Source of the DNA: Pseudarthrobacter sulfonivorans
GTDB lineage: Bacteria; Actinomycetota; Actinomycetes; Actinomycetales; Micrococcaceae
Assembly: GCF_001484605.1 (NCBI RefSeq)
Contig: NZ_CP013747.1
Coordinates: 496,001-560,000, forward strand
Direction of reading: 5' to 3'
DNA length: 64,000 nt
Positions 29,554 through 38,721 of the stretch are shown here, piece by piece; within the stretch, counting starts at the first letter, position 1, and the number at the start of each line of letters is the position of its first letter. Below the pieces are notes generated by a model. The model worked only from the letters and a program-made list of their open reading frames with translations. It ran no database searches and was not told the origin of the DNA. Both the position numbers and the translations under genes were made by a program.

Positions 29554-30813
29554 TCAGGCTGCATCCGGTTCGAATTTCCGCCAGGCGGCCTCCTTCCGTG
29601 CAGCCCAGCCGCAGAGGGTGCCGCGCCGGACCAGCTCAAGCATGAGTTCGGCGAGCCGGTAGCCTGGCTCCTCGTCAAGGGCGCGGCCGAGGTACGCAGC
29701 AGCGTAGGAGCCCCTCCCCCTGCACCACGCGATCCACCCACGCCCGGTCAGCGCGGCTGCACCGGCCTGCCCGCCGCACGCCGACAGCTGTTCCAGCACT
29801 TCGTCCAGGCTGTTAAGGGTGTGCCAGGCAGGAACCACCGGGTCCAGTCCCAACAGGACTTCGCCATATCCTGGAATGCCCTGCATGCTGCGAGTGCCGG
29901 GTCCGGTAGCACCCGTTCCGGCAGGCTCCCGTCCTGTCAGTCCGGCTCCCGACGCTGGAAGTCCGGATGGTAAGGGCCCCGGGAGTACGGGCCCCACCGG
30001 AGCCAGGATGCAGCCGACATCGAAGATGCCGAACATCTCGGCACCCGCCAGGGCAGCCGCCTGACCGGCGGCGGCCATCACCAGGACGGCGTCACGCCAG
30101 GCGGGGACCCGGAGCGACGCGCGTAGGAAGGCAACGTCATTGACGGGCAGAGGCCCAGGCTCGTTGGCCAGCAGGACCTCCCACTGGACCATCAGCTGGC
30201 CGAACTGTTCCCTGCTCCCCCGTCGCCGGTCCAGCTGTGCCGCCCACGTGGCCTCAGAGGCAAGGACGGCTGCCCGTTCCTCGCCGGAAAGCAGGGGTGG
30301 AGGATGCGCCCCGTCTTCCGGCGCGGGCCCGACGCTGCTGCCGCGGAAGACCATCTCGGCATTAAGCATGCTGTCCCGGATCGCCTGAACCGACCGGCCC
30401 GGCGAGGGGCAGCAGTACGGATCGGTGCAAAAAGCATCACGCCAGAAGGCGTCGCCGACATACCAGGCGTCCCGCACCGGCATCCCCGCGGCCCCTAGGA
30501 CTGTCTGGAGTGCATCCAATAGCCCGCGGTATGTTCCAGGTGGTTCCATCCAGCCGTCGTTGGTGAAACAGGCCAGCAGGGCGGCATCGGCATTCTCGTC
30601 AGCCAGGAGATAATCGCGCACCGTGCGTGCGTAGTCCCGCGGGTCCGCGAGGGATTCCGGGCCTGGAAGATCCAGCCTCAGGGTCGCTCCCAGCCGGTTC
30701 CCCTGCAGGGTCATCGCAACCAGGCTGTCGGCCGGCCAGTAGCCCAGGGAATGCGGAATGAACCCGAGGATGTCTTCAGGGCCTCGGATGGTCAGGTGTT
30801 CTGAAGGTTTCAT
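29554..30813 (-). CDS. DUF4192 family protein
   Basis: 419 residues from the ATG at 30813, giving MKPSEHLTIRGPEDILGFIPHSLGYWP, the diagnostic DUF4192 N-terminus (domain about 5-330). The C-terminal 90 residues, with LNSLDEVLEQL and ALDEEPGYRLAELML, form a helical, TPR-like region. The insert around 290-330 is Gly/Pro-rich. Function unknown; common in actinobacteria near sigA. It sits alone between sigA and the MFS gene. Confidence 0.83.
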   Translation of the reverse strand: MKPSEHLTIRGPEDILGFIPHSLGYWPADSLVAMTLQGNRLGATLRLDLPGPESLADPRDYARTVRDYLLADENADAALLACFTNDGWMEPPGTYRGLLDALQTVLGAAGMPVRDAWYVGDAFWRDAFCTDPYCCPSPGRSVQAIRDSMLNAEMVFRGSSVGPAPEDGAHPPPLLSGEERAAVLASEATWAAQLDRRRGSREQFGQLMVQWEVLLANEPGPLPVNDVAFLRASLRVPAWRDAVLVMAAAGQAAALAGAEMFGIFDVGCILAPVGPVLPGPLPSGLPASGAGLTGREPAGTGATGPGTRSMQGIPGYGEVLLGLDPVVPAWHTLNSLDEVLEQLSACGGQAGAAALTGRGWIAWCRGRGSYAAAYLGRALDEEPGYRLAELMLELVRRGTLCGWAARKEAAWRKFEPDAA

Positions 30814-30864
30814 GGTTCCAGCTTTGGCCCAGCGCGAGCCGCGGTGAAGCGCCAACTTACCGTA

Positions 30865-30873
30865 TGTGAATAA
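30865..30873 (-). promoter_or_regulatory. DnaA-box-like nonamer (TTATTCACA)
   Basis: TGTGAATAA on the plus strand is TTATTCACA on the minus strand, matching TTATNCACA. It lies in the 81-bp gap between the DUF4192 and MFS genes. A single box; function unproven. Confidence 0.3.
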
Positions 30874-30894
30874 CCTGCCTGTGCAGGAAAGGTG

Positions 30895-32256
30895 TCAGTC
30901 TTTGTCCGCGCGGTCCTTGGACTCGGACGGCTGGCGACGTTGGGCCAGGTTCGCCCGCCGCTGCTGCGCCATGGCCCGAAGGAGCGGCGGCACCACAACA
31001 CCCTGCGCTGCCATCTGGCGCCGTACTTTGCGCCGACAGACAATCGTCATGGCGGCGCCAAAGCCCAGCAGCAGGAACTGAACGCTGAGTGCGATCCGGA
31101 ACGGTTCCAGCCCGTACAGGACGCCGCCGGAATAGCCGATGGCCAGCAGGACGTCCAGCACCAGGCCGATCAGGAAGATGGCCACGAGGGCCGCGATGAA
31201 GCCGCCCACATTCACGATGCCCGTTGCGGTACCGATCCTGTGCGCCGGATTGAACGTCCGCGCGAAATCAAACCCGATCATCGATCCTGGCCCCCCGATG
31301 GCCAGGACGACCACCAGGCACGCCAGCAGCCATAGCGGGGAACGGCCAGGCATCAGCAGCACCGCGGCCCAGGCAGCGGCCGTGGCGCCGGCGATGAGCA
31401 GGACCATCGTTGACCGGCGAAGCGGGTGACGGGAGACGAACTGCCCAATGAAGGGGCCCACCGCCATCGCCGCCGCAACGTACAGGGTCATCAGGCCGGC
31501 CACGGTTCCGGCATCCAGGCCCTGCCCCGAGATCAGGAACGGATATCCCCAGGTCATGGCGAAGACCGTGCCGCTGAACTGGATGGTGAAGTGGCTCCAC
31601 ATCCCCAGCCGGGTACCCGGCTGGCGCCAGGCCCGCGCGAGCGAGGCGCCCGTGGCTTTCAACCCCTGCTGCGCCTGCGGCGCGGGCGCACCGGGCGGAT
31701 GGTCCTTCAAGAGCACCAGCACCAGGACAACCGCCACGCCCGCCATTCCCGCCAGCATCAGGAAACCGGAGGTCCAGCCGAAGGAATGCAGGACAAAGGC
31801 GAAGGGAAGCACACTGAAAAGCTGCCCGAGCTGGCCTGACATGCCCGTCAGCTGGGTGACCAGGGGAACCCTGGCCGGCGCGAACCACAACGGAATCAGG
31901 CGGATCACGGAAATAAAGGTCATGGCGTCCCCGGCGCCCACCAGAACCCGCCCCGCCACACCGCCGGGGATGGTGTCGGCGAAGGCCAACTGGAGCTGGC
32001 CAAGACCCATCAGGACGGCTCCACCGGCGATCATGGCGCGCGAGCCGAATCTGTCCACCAGCAGGCCCACGGGGATCTGCAGGCCGGCGTAGACCAGCAA
32101 TTGCAGCACCGTAAAGAAGGAGATGGCGGACGCGCCGGCATGGAACCGCTCGGTGGCCTCAAGTCCCACCACACCGAATGACGTGCGCTGGGAGACGGCC
32201 ACAAGGTAGGCGAAGATGCCGATGGTCCAGATCAGCCAGGCTCGGGGTGCAGTCAC
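30895..32256 (-). CDS. MFS transporter
   Basis: 453 residues from GTG 32256. That start gives VTAPRAWLIWTIGIFAYLV and has CATAAT exactly six bases upstream with no Shine-Dalgarno; another GTG 39 bases earlier lacks both. Twelve helices in two six-helix halves, with the loop motif LVDRFGSRAMIAGG (motif A-like, DRFGSR) between helices 2 and 3. The C-terminal tail is basic. It resembles the nitrate/organic-anion MFS clade broadly, but no substrate can be assigned. Confidence 0.85.
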   Translation of the reverse strand: MTAPRAWLIWTIGIFAYLVAVSQRTSFGVVGLEATERFHAGASAISFFTVLQLLVYAGLQIPVGLLVDRFGSRAMIAGGAVLMGLGQLQLAFADTIPGGVAGRVLVGAGDAMTFISVIRLIPLWFAPARVPLVTQLTGMSGQLGQLFSVLPFAFVLHSFGWTSGFLMLAGMAGVAVVLVLVLLKDHPPGAPAPQAQQGLKATGASLARAWRQPGTRLGMWSHFTIQFSGTVFAMTWGYPFLISGQGLDAGTVAGLMTLYVAAAMAVGPFIGQFVSRHPLRRSTMVLLIAGATAAAWAAVLLMPGRSPLWLLACLVVVLAIGGPGSMIGFDFARTFNPAHRIGTATGIVNVGGFIAALVAIFLIGLVLDVLLAIGYSGGVLYGLEPFRIALSVQFLLLGFGAAMTIVCRRKVRRQMAAQGVVVPPLLRAMAQQRRANLAQRRQPSESKDRADKD

Positions 32257-32262
32257 CCCCTC

Positions 32263-32268
32263 ATTATG
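32263..32268 (-). promoter_or_regulatory. Putative -10 hexamer of the MFS gene
   Basis: CATAAT (five of six match TATAAT) on the minus strand, six bases before the GTG start. Supports a leaderless mRNA and this start. Confidence 0.45.
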
Positions 32269-32325
32269 CCCGGGCTGCTGCCCGGACCAGGGCACGCGTC
32301 TGCCAGGCGGACGCCGTGTGGCGGG

Positions 32326-33264
32326 CTACGGGTGCGGGTTCTCGCGGGCCAGGTAAGCCTCCACTGCCGCGCCCAGCTCGTCCCCGTTGGGCAGTTCGTC
32401 ATTTTCATCGGCCAGGAGGGAGCGCCGGACGGTGCCTTCGGCCTTCTCGTCGTACCGCTCCTCCAGCCGGGTGACCACCTGCTGGACATCTTCGGAGGCG
32501 GCCACCTGCTCGGCGATCTGGCGGCCCACTTCCCGGCCCGCTTCGCGCAGCCGGTCCGCCGGCAACATCAGGGACGTTGCGGCACCGAGGAATTCGAGTC
32601 CGGCTACGGCGGCCGGCGGGTATTCCGCCTCAGCGAGGTAGTGCGGAACGTGGATCACGTAGCCGGCAACATTGCGCCCGGCTTCCATCAGCCGCAGCTC
32701 CAGGATGTGGCCCACGGCCGCCGGAACGTCAACGGTGGGCTTCCAGACCGAGATGCCCTCGATCAGTTCCGGACGGTTGCCGTGGACGGTCACACCCACC
32801 GGGCGCGTGTGCGGCACCGGCATGGGAATGGAGTGGATCCAGGTCACGAGGTTTACGTCCAGCTTTTCCACAATGCCGACGACGGCGCGCGCGAACCGCT
32901 CCCATTGAAGGTCGGGTTCAAAACCGGCCAGCAGCAGGAAGGGGCTGCCGAGCCCGTCCGTCAGCTTGTAAAGCGCCAGCTTCGGCTGCTGATAGTCCTG
33001 CAAGTGATCTTCCACAAAGGAGATGTGGGGCCGCCGCGACCGGTAGTCGATGAGCTGGTCGGCGTCGAACACCGCCACCGTCTCCGCGTCGAGGGTGTCC
33101 AGGAGCTCAACATTGATCTGCTTCACCACGTGGCCGGCATCCGCGAAGCCGGTGAAACCCATCACCAGGTTCAGCCCGCGGAGCGCCGGGCTGTGGAACA
33201 GCTCGATGTTGCTCGCATAGAGCGCATCGGGGTCCAGCAGGGAACCGGAAATCCGTTCAAGCAC
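32326..33264 (-). CDS. PAC2 family protein (proteasome-assembly-chaperone-like)
   Basis: 312 residues with the PAC2 pattern: NLVMGFTGFADAGHVVKQ near residue 32, then DYRSRRPHISFVEDHL and PFLLLAGFEPDLQWERFARAV. The C-terminal 70 residues are helical and charged. In actinobacteria such proteins are encoded widely and may relate to proteasome assembly, but direct evidence is thin. AAAGGA just upstream serves as ribosome-binding site. Divergent from pepA with a 260-bp gap that shows no other clear element. Confidence 0.85.
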   Translation of the reverse strand: MLERISGSLLDPDALYASNIELFHSPALRGLNLVMGFTGFADAGHVVKQINVELLDTLDAETVAVFDADQLIDYRSRRPHISFVEDHLQDYQQPKLALYKLTDGLGSPFLLLAGFEPDLQWERFARAVVGIVEKLDVNLVTWIHSIPMPVPHTRPVGVTVHGNRPELIEGISVWKPTVDVPAAVGHILELRLMEAGRNVAGYVIHVPHYLAEAEYPPAAVAGLEFLGAATSLMLPADRLREAGREVGRQIAEQVAASEDVQQVVTRLEERYDEKAEGTVRRSLLADENDELPNGDELGAAVEAYLARENPHP

Positions 33265-33524
33265 GGCGTCGTCCTTTCAAGGAGTCGGGTGAATATCTTG
33301 TACAACGCGGCCAGGCACCTCTGAATTCCGCCAGCGGGTGTGGCGCAGGTCTCAGGAGATTCCGCTGCCGCGGCCCGCAGCGGCTACGATCGTGAATGGC
33401 CCGCCGGACGGGTTTACCGGCACCCCGGCGACGTCCCGATCGGACGGCCGCCGGATTTCCATGGCCGAGCGCCTGACATCCATACCAGCGCGAACAGCCT
33501 ATTCGAGAATTGAGGACTTACCCC

Positions 33525-35051
33525 GTGGTCAAGAATACTGAAATCAACCTTAGTACCCTCGCTAAGGACCTGAAGAGGACCCCCAGTGACGCCGTTGTCA
33601 TCGGCGTGGGACAGGGATCGGACGGCCCCGTCCTGCTTGAGAATCCGCTGACCGCAAAATCGGCTGAAGCGCTCACAGACTCCCTGAAGGTCCTGGGCGT
33701 CACCGGCGCCGCTGACCAGGTCGTCCGGCTGCCCGGCCTGCCGGAAACGGGTTCCGGGGTCCTGGTCCTCGCCGGCGTCGGCAAGGTGGCCGCTGGCCGC
33801 CCGCTGACCGAAGAGGCCCTGCGGCGCGCCGCAGGTTCCGCCGTCCGCCAGCTCAGCGGCCTGCCCACCGTTGTCCTCGCGCTCCCGACGGCGGGAGTCG
33901 CCGACGTTGCGGCGGTCGCCGAAGGTGCCGCCCTGGGAGCCTATTCGTTCACCGAGTACCGGTCGTCCAACGACGGGCTGAAGGATCCGGTCCGCAACGC
34001 AGTGATCTACACGGACGTTACCGCCAATGATGCGCTGCGCTCTGCTCTGACGCGGGCAGGCCTGATCGGCAAAGCCGTCAACGCCACGCGGTCCCTGGTC
34101 AACCAGCCGCCCAGCCACCTCTACCCCGAATCCTTCGCCGAGGCCGCCAAGGAACTGTCCAAAGGCCTGCCTATTAAGGTCACGGTCTGGGACGAAAAGC
34201 GCCTCGAAAAAGAAGGCTTCGGCGGCATCATGGGCGTGGGCAAGGGGTCCACGCGACAGCCCCGCCTGGTGAAGGTCGAATACGCCCCCGCAAAGGCCAC
34301 CGCAAAAATCGCCCTGGTGGGCAAGGGCATCACGTTCGACACCGGCGGAATTTCGATCAAGCCGGCCCTTGGCATGGGTGACATGAAGAGCGATATGGCG
34401 GGCGCCGCCGTCGTCCTTAATACAGTGCTGGCCATCGCGGGACTTGGCCTGCCGGTGAAGGCGACCGCCTGGCTCTGCATCGCAGAAAACATGCCCTCCG
34501 GTGCGGCCTCACGGCCGGCGGATGTCCTTACCATGTTCGGCGGCAAGACCGTTGAGGTGCTGAACACCGATGCCGAGGGCCGCCTGGTCATGGCAGACGG
34601 CATCGTCGCGGCGAGCCTCGAATACCCTGACGCCATCATCGACGTCGCCACCCTCACCGGTGCGCAGCTCATCGCCCTCGGCAACAGGACCGCCGGCGTG
34701 ATGGGCTCTGACAGTGTCACCGGACCGCTCAAGGCCGCCGCCGACCGTGCCGGCGAACTGGTGTGGCCCATGCCGCTGCCGGAGGAACTGCGCCCGAGCA
34801 TCGACTCCCAGGTGGCCGACCTCGCCAATATCGGTGAGCGCCACGGCGGCATGATGACCGCGGCTGTTTTCCTGCGCGAGTTTGTGGGCAAGGGCAAAGA
34901 CGGGGAGCAGATCCCCTGGGCGCACATCGACATCGCCGGCCCCTCCTTCAACAACGGAAGCCCTTACGGCTACACCCACAAGCAGGGCACGGGCTGCACG
35001 GTCCGCACACTGGTTGCATACGTGGAGGACATCCTGGCGGCTGCCGCCTAA
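33525..35051 (+). CDS. pepA: Leucyl aminopeptidase (M17)
   Basis: 508 residues from GTG 33525 (TGAGGA about 8 bp upstream); an earlier ATG at 33510 lies upstream of that site. N-terminal macro-like domain (1-170), then the catalytic M17 domain with the di-metal signature VGKGITFDTGGISIKP, KSDMAGAAVV and NTDAEGRLVMADG (about residue 345). Cleaves N-terminal residues from peptides in the cytosol. Stands alone between a divergent PAC2 gene and lpdA. Confidence 0.96.
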   Translation: MVKNTEINLSTLAKDLKRTPSDAVVIGVGQGSDGPVLLENPLTAKSAEALTDSLKVLGVTGAADQVVRLPGLPETGSGVLVLAGVGKVAAGRPLTEEALRRAAGSAVRQLSGLPTVVLALPTAGVADVAAVAEGAALGAYSFTEYRSSNDGLKDPVRNAVIYTDVTANDALRSALTRAGLIGKAVNATRSLVNQPPSHLYPESFAEAAKELSKGLPIKVTVWDEKRLEKEGFGGIMGVGKGSTRQPRLVKVEYAPAKATAKIALVGKGITFDTGGISIKPALGMGDMKSDMAGAAVVLNTVLAIAGLGLPVKATAWLCIAENMPSGAASRPADVLTMFGGKTVEVLNTDAEGRLVMADGIVAASLEYPDAIIDVATLTGAQLIALGNRTAGVMGSDSVTGPLKAAADRAGELVWPMPLPEELRPSIDSQVADLANIGERHGGMMTAAVFLREFVGKGKDGEQIPWAHIDIAGPSFNNGSPYGYTHKQGTGCTVRTLVAYVEDILAAAA

Positions 35052-35083
35052 CCCCGGGGGAACCCTGACCTGCGCCCTTGAGT

Positions 35084-35151
35084 TGTCACGCGGCCGTTGA
35101 CCTGCGACCGCAGAACCGGCCGTGATCCCTTGGCCACATGGCCGCGTGACA
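35084..35151. repeat. Long-loop inverted repeat after pepA
   Basis: TGTCACGCGGCC (35084-35095) and its perfect complement GGCCGCGTGACA (35140-35151) with a 44-nt loop that holds a small CTGCG/CGCAG stem (35102-35113). No T-run follows. May serve as a 3' stabilising structure or REP-like element. Confidence 0.5.
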
Positions 35152-35200
35152 CTCGACACAAGCGCCCCACAAAGGCGGCGCCAAGGTGGAGCATGGATGA

Positions 35201-35222
35201 GGGGTTCGCTAAGGTGAACCCC
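35201..35222. promoter_or_regulatory. Inverted repeat upstream of lpdA
   Basis: GGGGTTC, eight bases, GAACCCC: a perfect 7-bp arm repeat about 112 bp upstream of the lpdA start, in the size and spacing range of a repressor operator. No T-run. Function unknown. Confidence 0.4.
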
Positions 35223-35333
35223 GGTAGTCACAAATGCACGAGAACCTGCCTGCTGACATAATCACGGCAGTACAAGTTCCAAGACCAGATGATGCGCACG
35301 ATCGCGTCATCGTTCACGCGAGGGAGCGTCTAA

Positions 35334-36716
35334 GTGGCCGATCAGGCAACTGCGCAAGAATTCGACATCCTGGTACTAGGTGGCGGCAGCGGCGGATACG
35401 CCACAGCCCTGCGTGCCGTACAGCTTGGCTTGACCGTTGGTCTGGTTGAGAAGGCCAAACTGGGCGGCACCTGCCTGCACAACGGCTGTATCCCCACCAA
35501 GGCCCTGCTGCACTCCGCAGAAGTTGCCGACCACGCCCGCGACGGCGCCAAGTACGGCGTCAACGTGGAGCTCCAGTCCATCGACATGACCGCCGTGAAC
35601 GCCTACAAGGACGGCATCGTTGCCGGTAAGTTCAAGGGTCTGCAGGGGCTGATCAAGGGCAAGGGCATCACCGTCATTGAGGGCGAAGGCAAGCTCACCG
35701 CCCCGGACACCATCACCGTGAACGGCACGGCCTACAAGGGCAAGAACATCGTCCTCGCCACCGGCTCCTACTCCCGCTCCCTTCCGGGCCTGGAAATCGG
35801 CGGCCGCGTGATCACCTCTGACGAAGCCCTGAAGATGGACTACGTGCCCAAGAGCGTCATCGTCCTGGGCGGCGGCGTCATCGGCGTCGAATTCGCTTCA
35901 GTATGGAAGTCCTTCGGCGTGGACGTCACGATCGTTGAGGGCCTGCCGTCCCTGGTGCCCAACGAGGACGCTTCGATCATCAAGGTCCTGGAGCGCACGT
36001 TCAAGAAGCGCGGCATCAAGTTCAACACCGGCACCTTCTTCCAGGGCGTCGAGCAGGACAACGACGGCGTCAAGGTCACCCTGGTGGACGGCAAGACCTT
36101 CGAAGCGGACCTTCTGCTGGTGGCTGTCGGACGCGGACCGTCCACGGCGGGCCTGGGGTTCGAAGAAGCGGGCGTCACCATTGACCGCGGCTTTGTCATC
36201 ACCAACGAGCGCCTCCACACCGGCGTCGGCAACGTCTACGCCGTCGGCGACATCGTTCCCGGCGTGCAGCTGGCACACCGCGGATTCCAGCAGGGCATCT
36301 TCGTCGCCGAAGAAATTGCCGGCATGAAGCCCGTGGTTGTCGACGACATCAACGTCCCCAAGGTCACCTTCTGCGATCCCGAGATTGCCTCGGTGGGATA
36401 CTCCGAGAAGGCCGCCAAGGAGAAGTTCGGCGAAGACAGGGTTGAAAGCACGGAATACAACCTGGCCGGAAACGGCAAGAGCGCCATTCTGGGCACGGGC
36501 GGCATCATCAAGTTCGTCCGCGAAAAAGACGGCCCGGTTGTTGGCGTCCACATGATCGGCACCCGCGTCGGCGAGCAGATCGGCGAAGCCCAGCTGATCG
36601 TCAACTGGGAAGCCTACCCGGAAGATGTTGCCGGACTCATCCACGCGCACCCGACGCAGAACGAGGCACTCGGCGAGGCCGCAATGGCCCTGGCCGGTCG
36701 CCCGCTACACGGCTAA
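35334..36716 (+). CDS. lpdA: Dihydrolipoyl dehydrogenase (E3)
   Basis: 460 residues from a GTG start (GGGAGCG upstream). FAD-binding VLGGGSGGYATALRA, redox disulfide Cys47/Cys52 in GGTCLHNGCIPTKALL, NAD-binding VLGGGVIGVEFASVWKSFG near residue 180, and the C-terminal catalytic HAHPTQNEAL. It reoxidises the dihydrolipoyl groups of pyruvate and 2-oxoglutarate dehydrogenases. The E2 gene sucB follows after 124 bp, and lipB-lipA lie 10 kb downstream. Confidence 0.97.
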   Translation: MADQATAQEFDILVLGGGSGGYATALRAVQLGLTVGLVEKAKLGGTCLHNGCIPTKALLHSAEVADHARDGAKYGVNVELQSIDMTAVNAYKDGIVAGKFKGLQGLIKGKGITVIEGEGKLTAPDTITVNGTAYKGKNIVLATGSYSRSLPGLEIGGRVITSDEALKMDYVPKSVIVLGGGVIGVEFASVWKSFGVDVTIVEGLPSLVPNEDASIIKVLERTFKKRGIKFNTGTFFQGVEQDNDGVKVTLVDGKTFEADLLLVAVGRGPSTAGLGFEEAGVTIDRGFVITNERLHTGVGNVYAVGDIVPGVQLAHRGFQQGIFVAEEIAGMKPVVVDDINVPKVTFCDPEIASVGYSEKAAKEKFGEDRVESTEYNLAGNGKSAILGTGGIIKFVREKDGPVVGVHMIGTRVGEQIGEAQLIVNWEAYPEDVAGLIHAHPTQNEALGEAAMALAGRPLHG

Positions 36717-36751
36717 TTACAGCCAGCAGCACAGCAAGACAACAGGGCTTG

Positions 36752-36780
36752 GTGCACCCGGCGTGACCCGCCGGGTGCAC
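36752..36780. repeat. Hairpin between lpdA and sucB
   Basis: GTGCACCCGGCG, loop TGACC, then the perfect 12-base complement. No T-run follows (TAAGC), so it probably tunes rather than ends transcription between E3 and E2 genes. Confidence 0.5.
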
Positions 36781-36840
36781 TAAGCTCGAACAAGCCAGCC
36801 ATCATCCGCACAAAAGATCAATAAGGAGAACGGGGACGAC

Positions 36841-38559
36841 ATGTCTGAATCCGTTAACTTGCCCGCCCTCGGTGAGAGCGTCACCGAAGGAACCGTCACC
36901 CGCTGGCTCAAGCAGGTAGGTGACCGGGTAGAGGTGGACGAACCGCTGCTCGAGGTTTCCACCGACAAAGTAGACACCGAAATCCCCTCTCCGATTGCCG
37001 GCATCATCGAGGAAATCCTCGTAGCCGAAGACGAGACCGCCGAAGTAGGCGCTCCCCTGGTCCGTATCGGCGACGGCTCCGGCGGCGGCGCAGCCCCCGA
37101 AGCAGCAGCACCGGCCGAGGAAGCCCCGGCCGCACCGGCTGAAGAGGCCCCGGCCGCAGAAGCACCGGCTGCAGAAGCTCCCGCAGCGGCTGCACCCGCA
37201 GCTTCGGACGGCGAAAGCCACGACGTCACCCTCCCGGCACTGGGCGAAAGCGTCACCGAAGGAACTGTCACCCGCTGGCTGAAGGCCGTGGGCGACACCG
37301 TTGCAGTGGACGAACCGCTGCTCGAGGTATCCACGGACAAGGTTGACACCGAAATCCCGTCCCCCGTCGCGGGAACGCTGCAGGAAATCCGGGTCAACGA
37401 AGACGAAACCGCCGAAGTTGGCGCCGTCCTCGCCGTCATCGGCTCCGGCGCGGCAGCCCCTGCAGCCCCCGCACCGGCACCAGCAGCAGCGCCGGCACCC
37501 GCCGCCGCGCCTGCACCCGAAGCGGCACCGGCACCCGAAGCACCCAAGGCAGAGGCGGCTCCGGCGGCACCTGCCGCGGCAGCGGCACCTGCTCCCGTTA
37601 CGGCCCCGGCACCCGCGGCCGAGCCTGCCGCCGGCGGCGAGTCCGGCTACGTGACTCCCCTGGTCCGGAAACTGGCCAACCAGCACGGCGTTGACGTCGC
37701 ATCACTGTCCGGCACCGGCGTCGGTGGGCGCATCCGCAAGCAGGACGTCCTCGCCGCGGCAGAAGCCAAGGCCGCTCCCCCCGCAGCTGCACCGGCCAAG
37801 CCGTCCGCCGCTCCGGCCGGTCCGGCAGCCTCCTCCCTGCGTGGCACCACGCAGAAGGCTCCCCGCATCCGGCAGGTCATTGCCCGCCGCATGCGCGAAT
37901 CCCTCGAAACCTCCACGCAGCTCACGCAGGTGCATGAAGTGGACATGACCAAGGTGGCCAAGCTCCGCCTGAAGGCCAAGAACTCGTTCCTGGCCCAGAA
38001 CGGCGTCAAGCTCACCTTCCTGCCGTTCATTGCCAAGGCCGTGGCCGAGGCCCTCAAGCAGCACCCCAAGCTCAACGCTGCCTATGACGAGGACAAGCAG
38101 GAAATCACGTACCACAACGCCGAACACCTGGCGATCGCAGTGGACACGGACAAGGGCCTCCTGGTTCCGGTCGTCACCGATGCCGGCAACCTGAACCTGG
38201 CCGGACTGGCAGCCAAGATCGCCGACGTTGCCGGGCGCACCCGCGACGGCAAGATCGGCCCGGACGAACTGTCCGGCGGAACGTTCAGCATCACCAACAT
38301 CGGTTCGGTCGGCGCCCTGTTCGACACCCCGATCATCAACCAGCCTCAGGTCGGCATCCTGGGCACCGGCGCGATCGTCAAGCGCCCCGTGGTGGTGGCC
38401 GATGAGAACGGTGACGACTCGATCGCCATCCGCTCCATGATGTACCTGTCCCTCACGTACGACCACCGTCTGGTGGACGGCGCGGATGCGGGCCGCTTCC
38501 TCCAGACCCTGAAGGCCCGCCTTGAGGAAGGCGCCTTCGAGGCCGACCTGGGACTCTAG
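36841..38559 (+). CDS. sucB: 2-Oxoglutarate dehydrogenase E2, dihydrolipoyllysine succinyltransferase
   Basis: 572 residues. Two lipoyl domains (1-78 and 127-205) with modified Lys43 and Lys167 in [12 protein letters not shown]; Ala/Pro-rich linkers; an E3-binding domain (about 265-305, [21 protein letters not shown]); and the C-terminal acyltransferase core (about 340-570) with the catalytic His in [13 protein letters not shown]. In actinobacteria such an E2 can serve pyruvate dehydrogenase and interact with OdhA/KGD, so substrate use is not certain. AAGGAG precedes the ATG. The two lipoyl domains are nearly identical, implying recent duplication or conversion. Confidence 0.95.
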   Translation: MSESVNLPALGESVTEGTVTRWLKQVGDRVEVDEPLLEVSTDKVDTEIPSPIAGIIEEILVAEDETAEVGAPLVRIGDGSGGGAAPEAAAPAEEAPAAPAEEAPAAEAPAAEAPAAAAPAASDGESHDVTLPALGESVTEGTVTRWLKAVGDTVAVDEPLLEVSTDKVDTEIPSPVAGTLQEIRVNEDETAEVGAVLAVIGSGAAAPAAPAPAPAAAPAPAAAPAPEAAPAPEAPKAEAAPAAPAAAAAPAPVTAPAPAAEPAAGGESGYVTPLVRKLANQHGVDVASLSGTGVGGRIRKQDVLAAAEAKAAPPAAAPAKPSAAPAGPAASSLRGTTQKAPRIRQVIARRMRESLETSTQLTQVHEVDMTKVAKLRLKAKNSFLAQNGVKLTFLPFIAKAVAEALKQHPKLNAAYDEDKQEITYHNAEHLAIAVDTDKGLLVPVVTDAGNLNLAGLAAKIADVAGRTRDGKIGPDELSGGTFSITNIGSVGALFDTPIINQPQVGILGTGAIVKRPVVVADENGDDSIAIRSMMYLSLTYDHRLVDGADAGRFLQTLKARLEEGAFEADLGL

Positions 38560-38570
38560 CCCCAGGCCAG

Positions 38571-38639
38571 AACCGCACGACGGCGGTGCACGCGCCGGTG
38601 GGAAACCACCGGAAGGCGTGCACCGCCGTCGCGGTTTAA
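38571..38639 (+). terminator. Large hairpin terminator after sucB
   Basis: Outer stem CGACGGCGGTGCACGC with its perfect complement, inner stem CCGGTGG/CCACCGG closed by a GAAA (GNRA) tetraloop, then CGGTTTAAG. Weak T-run but a very stable stem, 12 bp after the sucB stop. Confidence 0.7.
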
Positions 38640-38684
38640 GGCGCAGCGCTGTCTCCGCCGACACAGAAACTCTGCGGCCGGCCT

Positions 38685-38701
38685 TACTACATGATGTAGA
38701 A
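38685..38701. promoter_or_regulatory. BlaI-like operator 4 upstream of small membrane protein
   Basis: TACTACA-TGA-TGTAGAA, a 7-3-7 inverted repeat with one mismatch, the same form as the three cydA-blaI operators. It covers where the -35 of the gene starting at 38722 should lie. Confidence 0.55.
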
Positions 38702-38709
38702 CCCCTGCG

Positions 38710-38715
38710 TAGACT
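38710..38715 (+). promoter_or_regulatory. Putative -10 hexamer of small membrane protein gene
   Basis: TAGACT, six bases before the ATG, no Shine-Dalgarno: probably leaderless. Identical in sequence and spacing to the DinB gene's hexamer. Confidence 0.45.
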
Positions 38716-38721
38716 GGTCGC

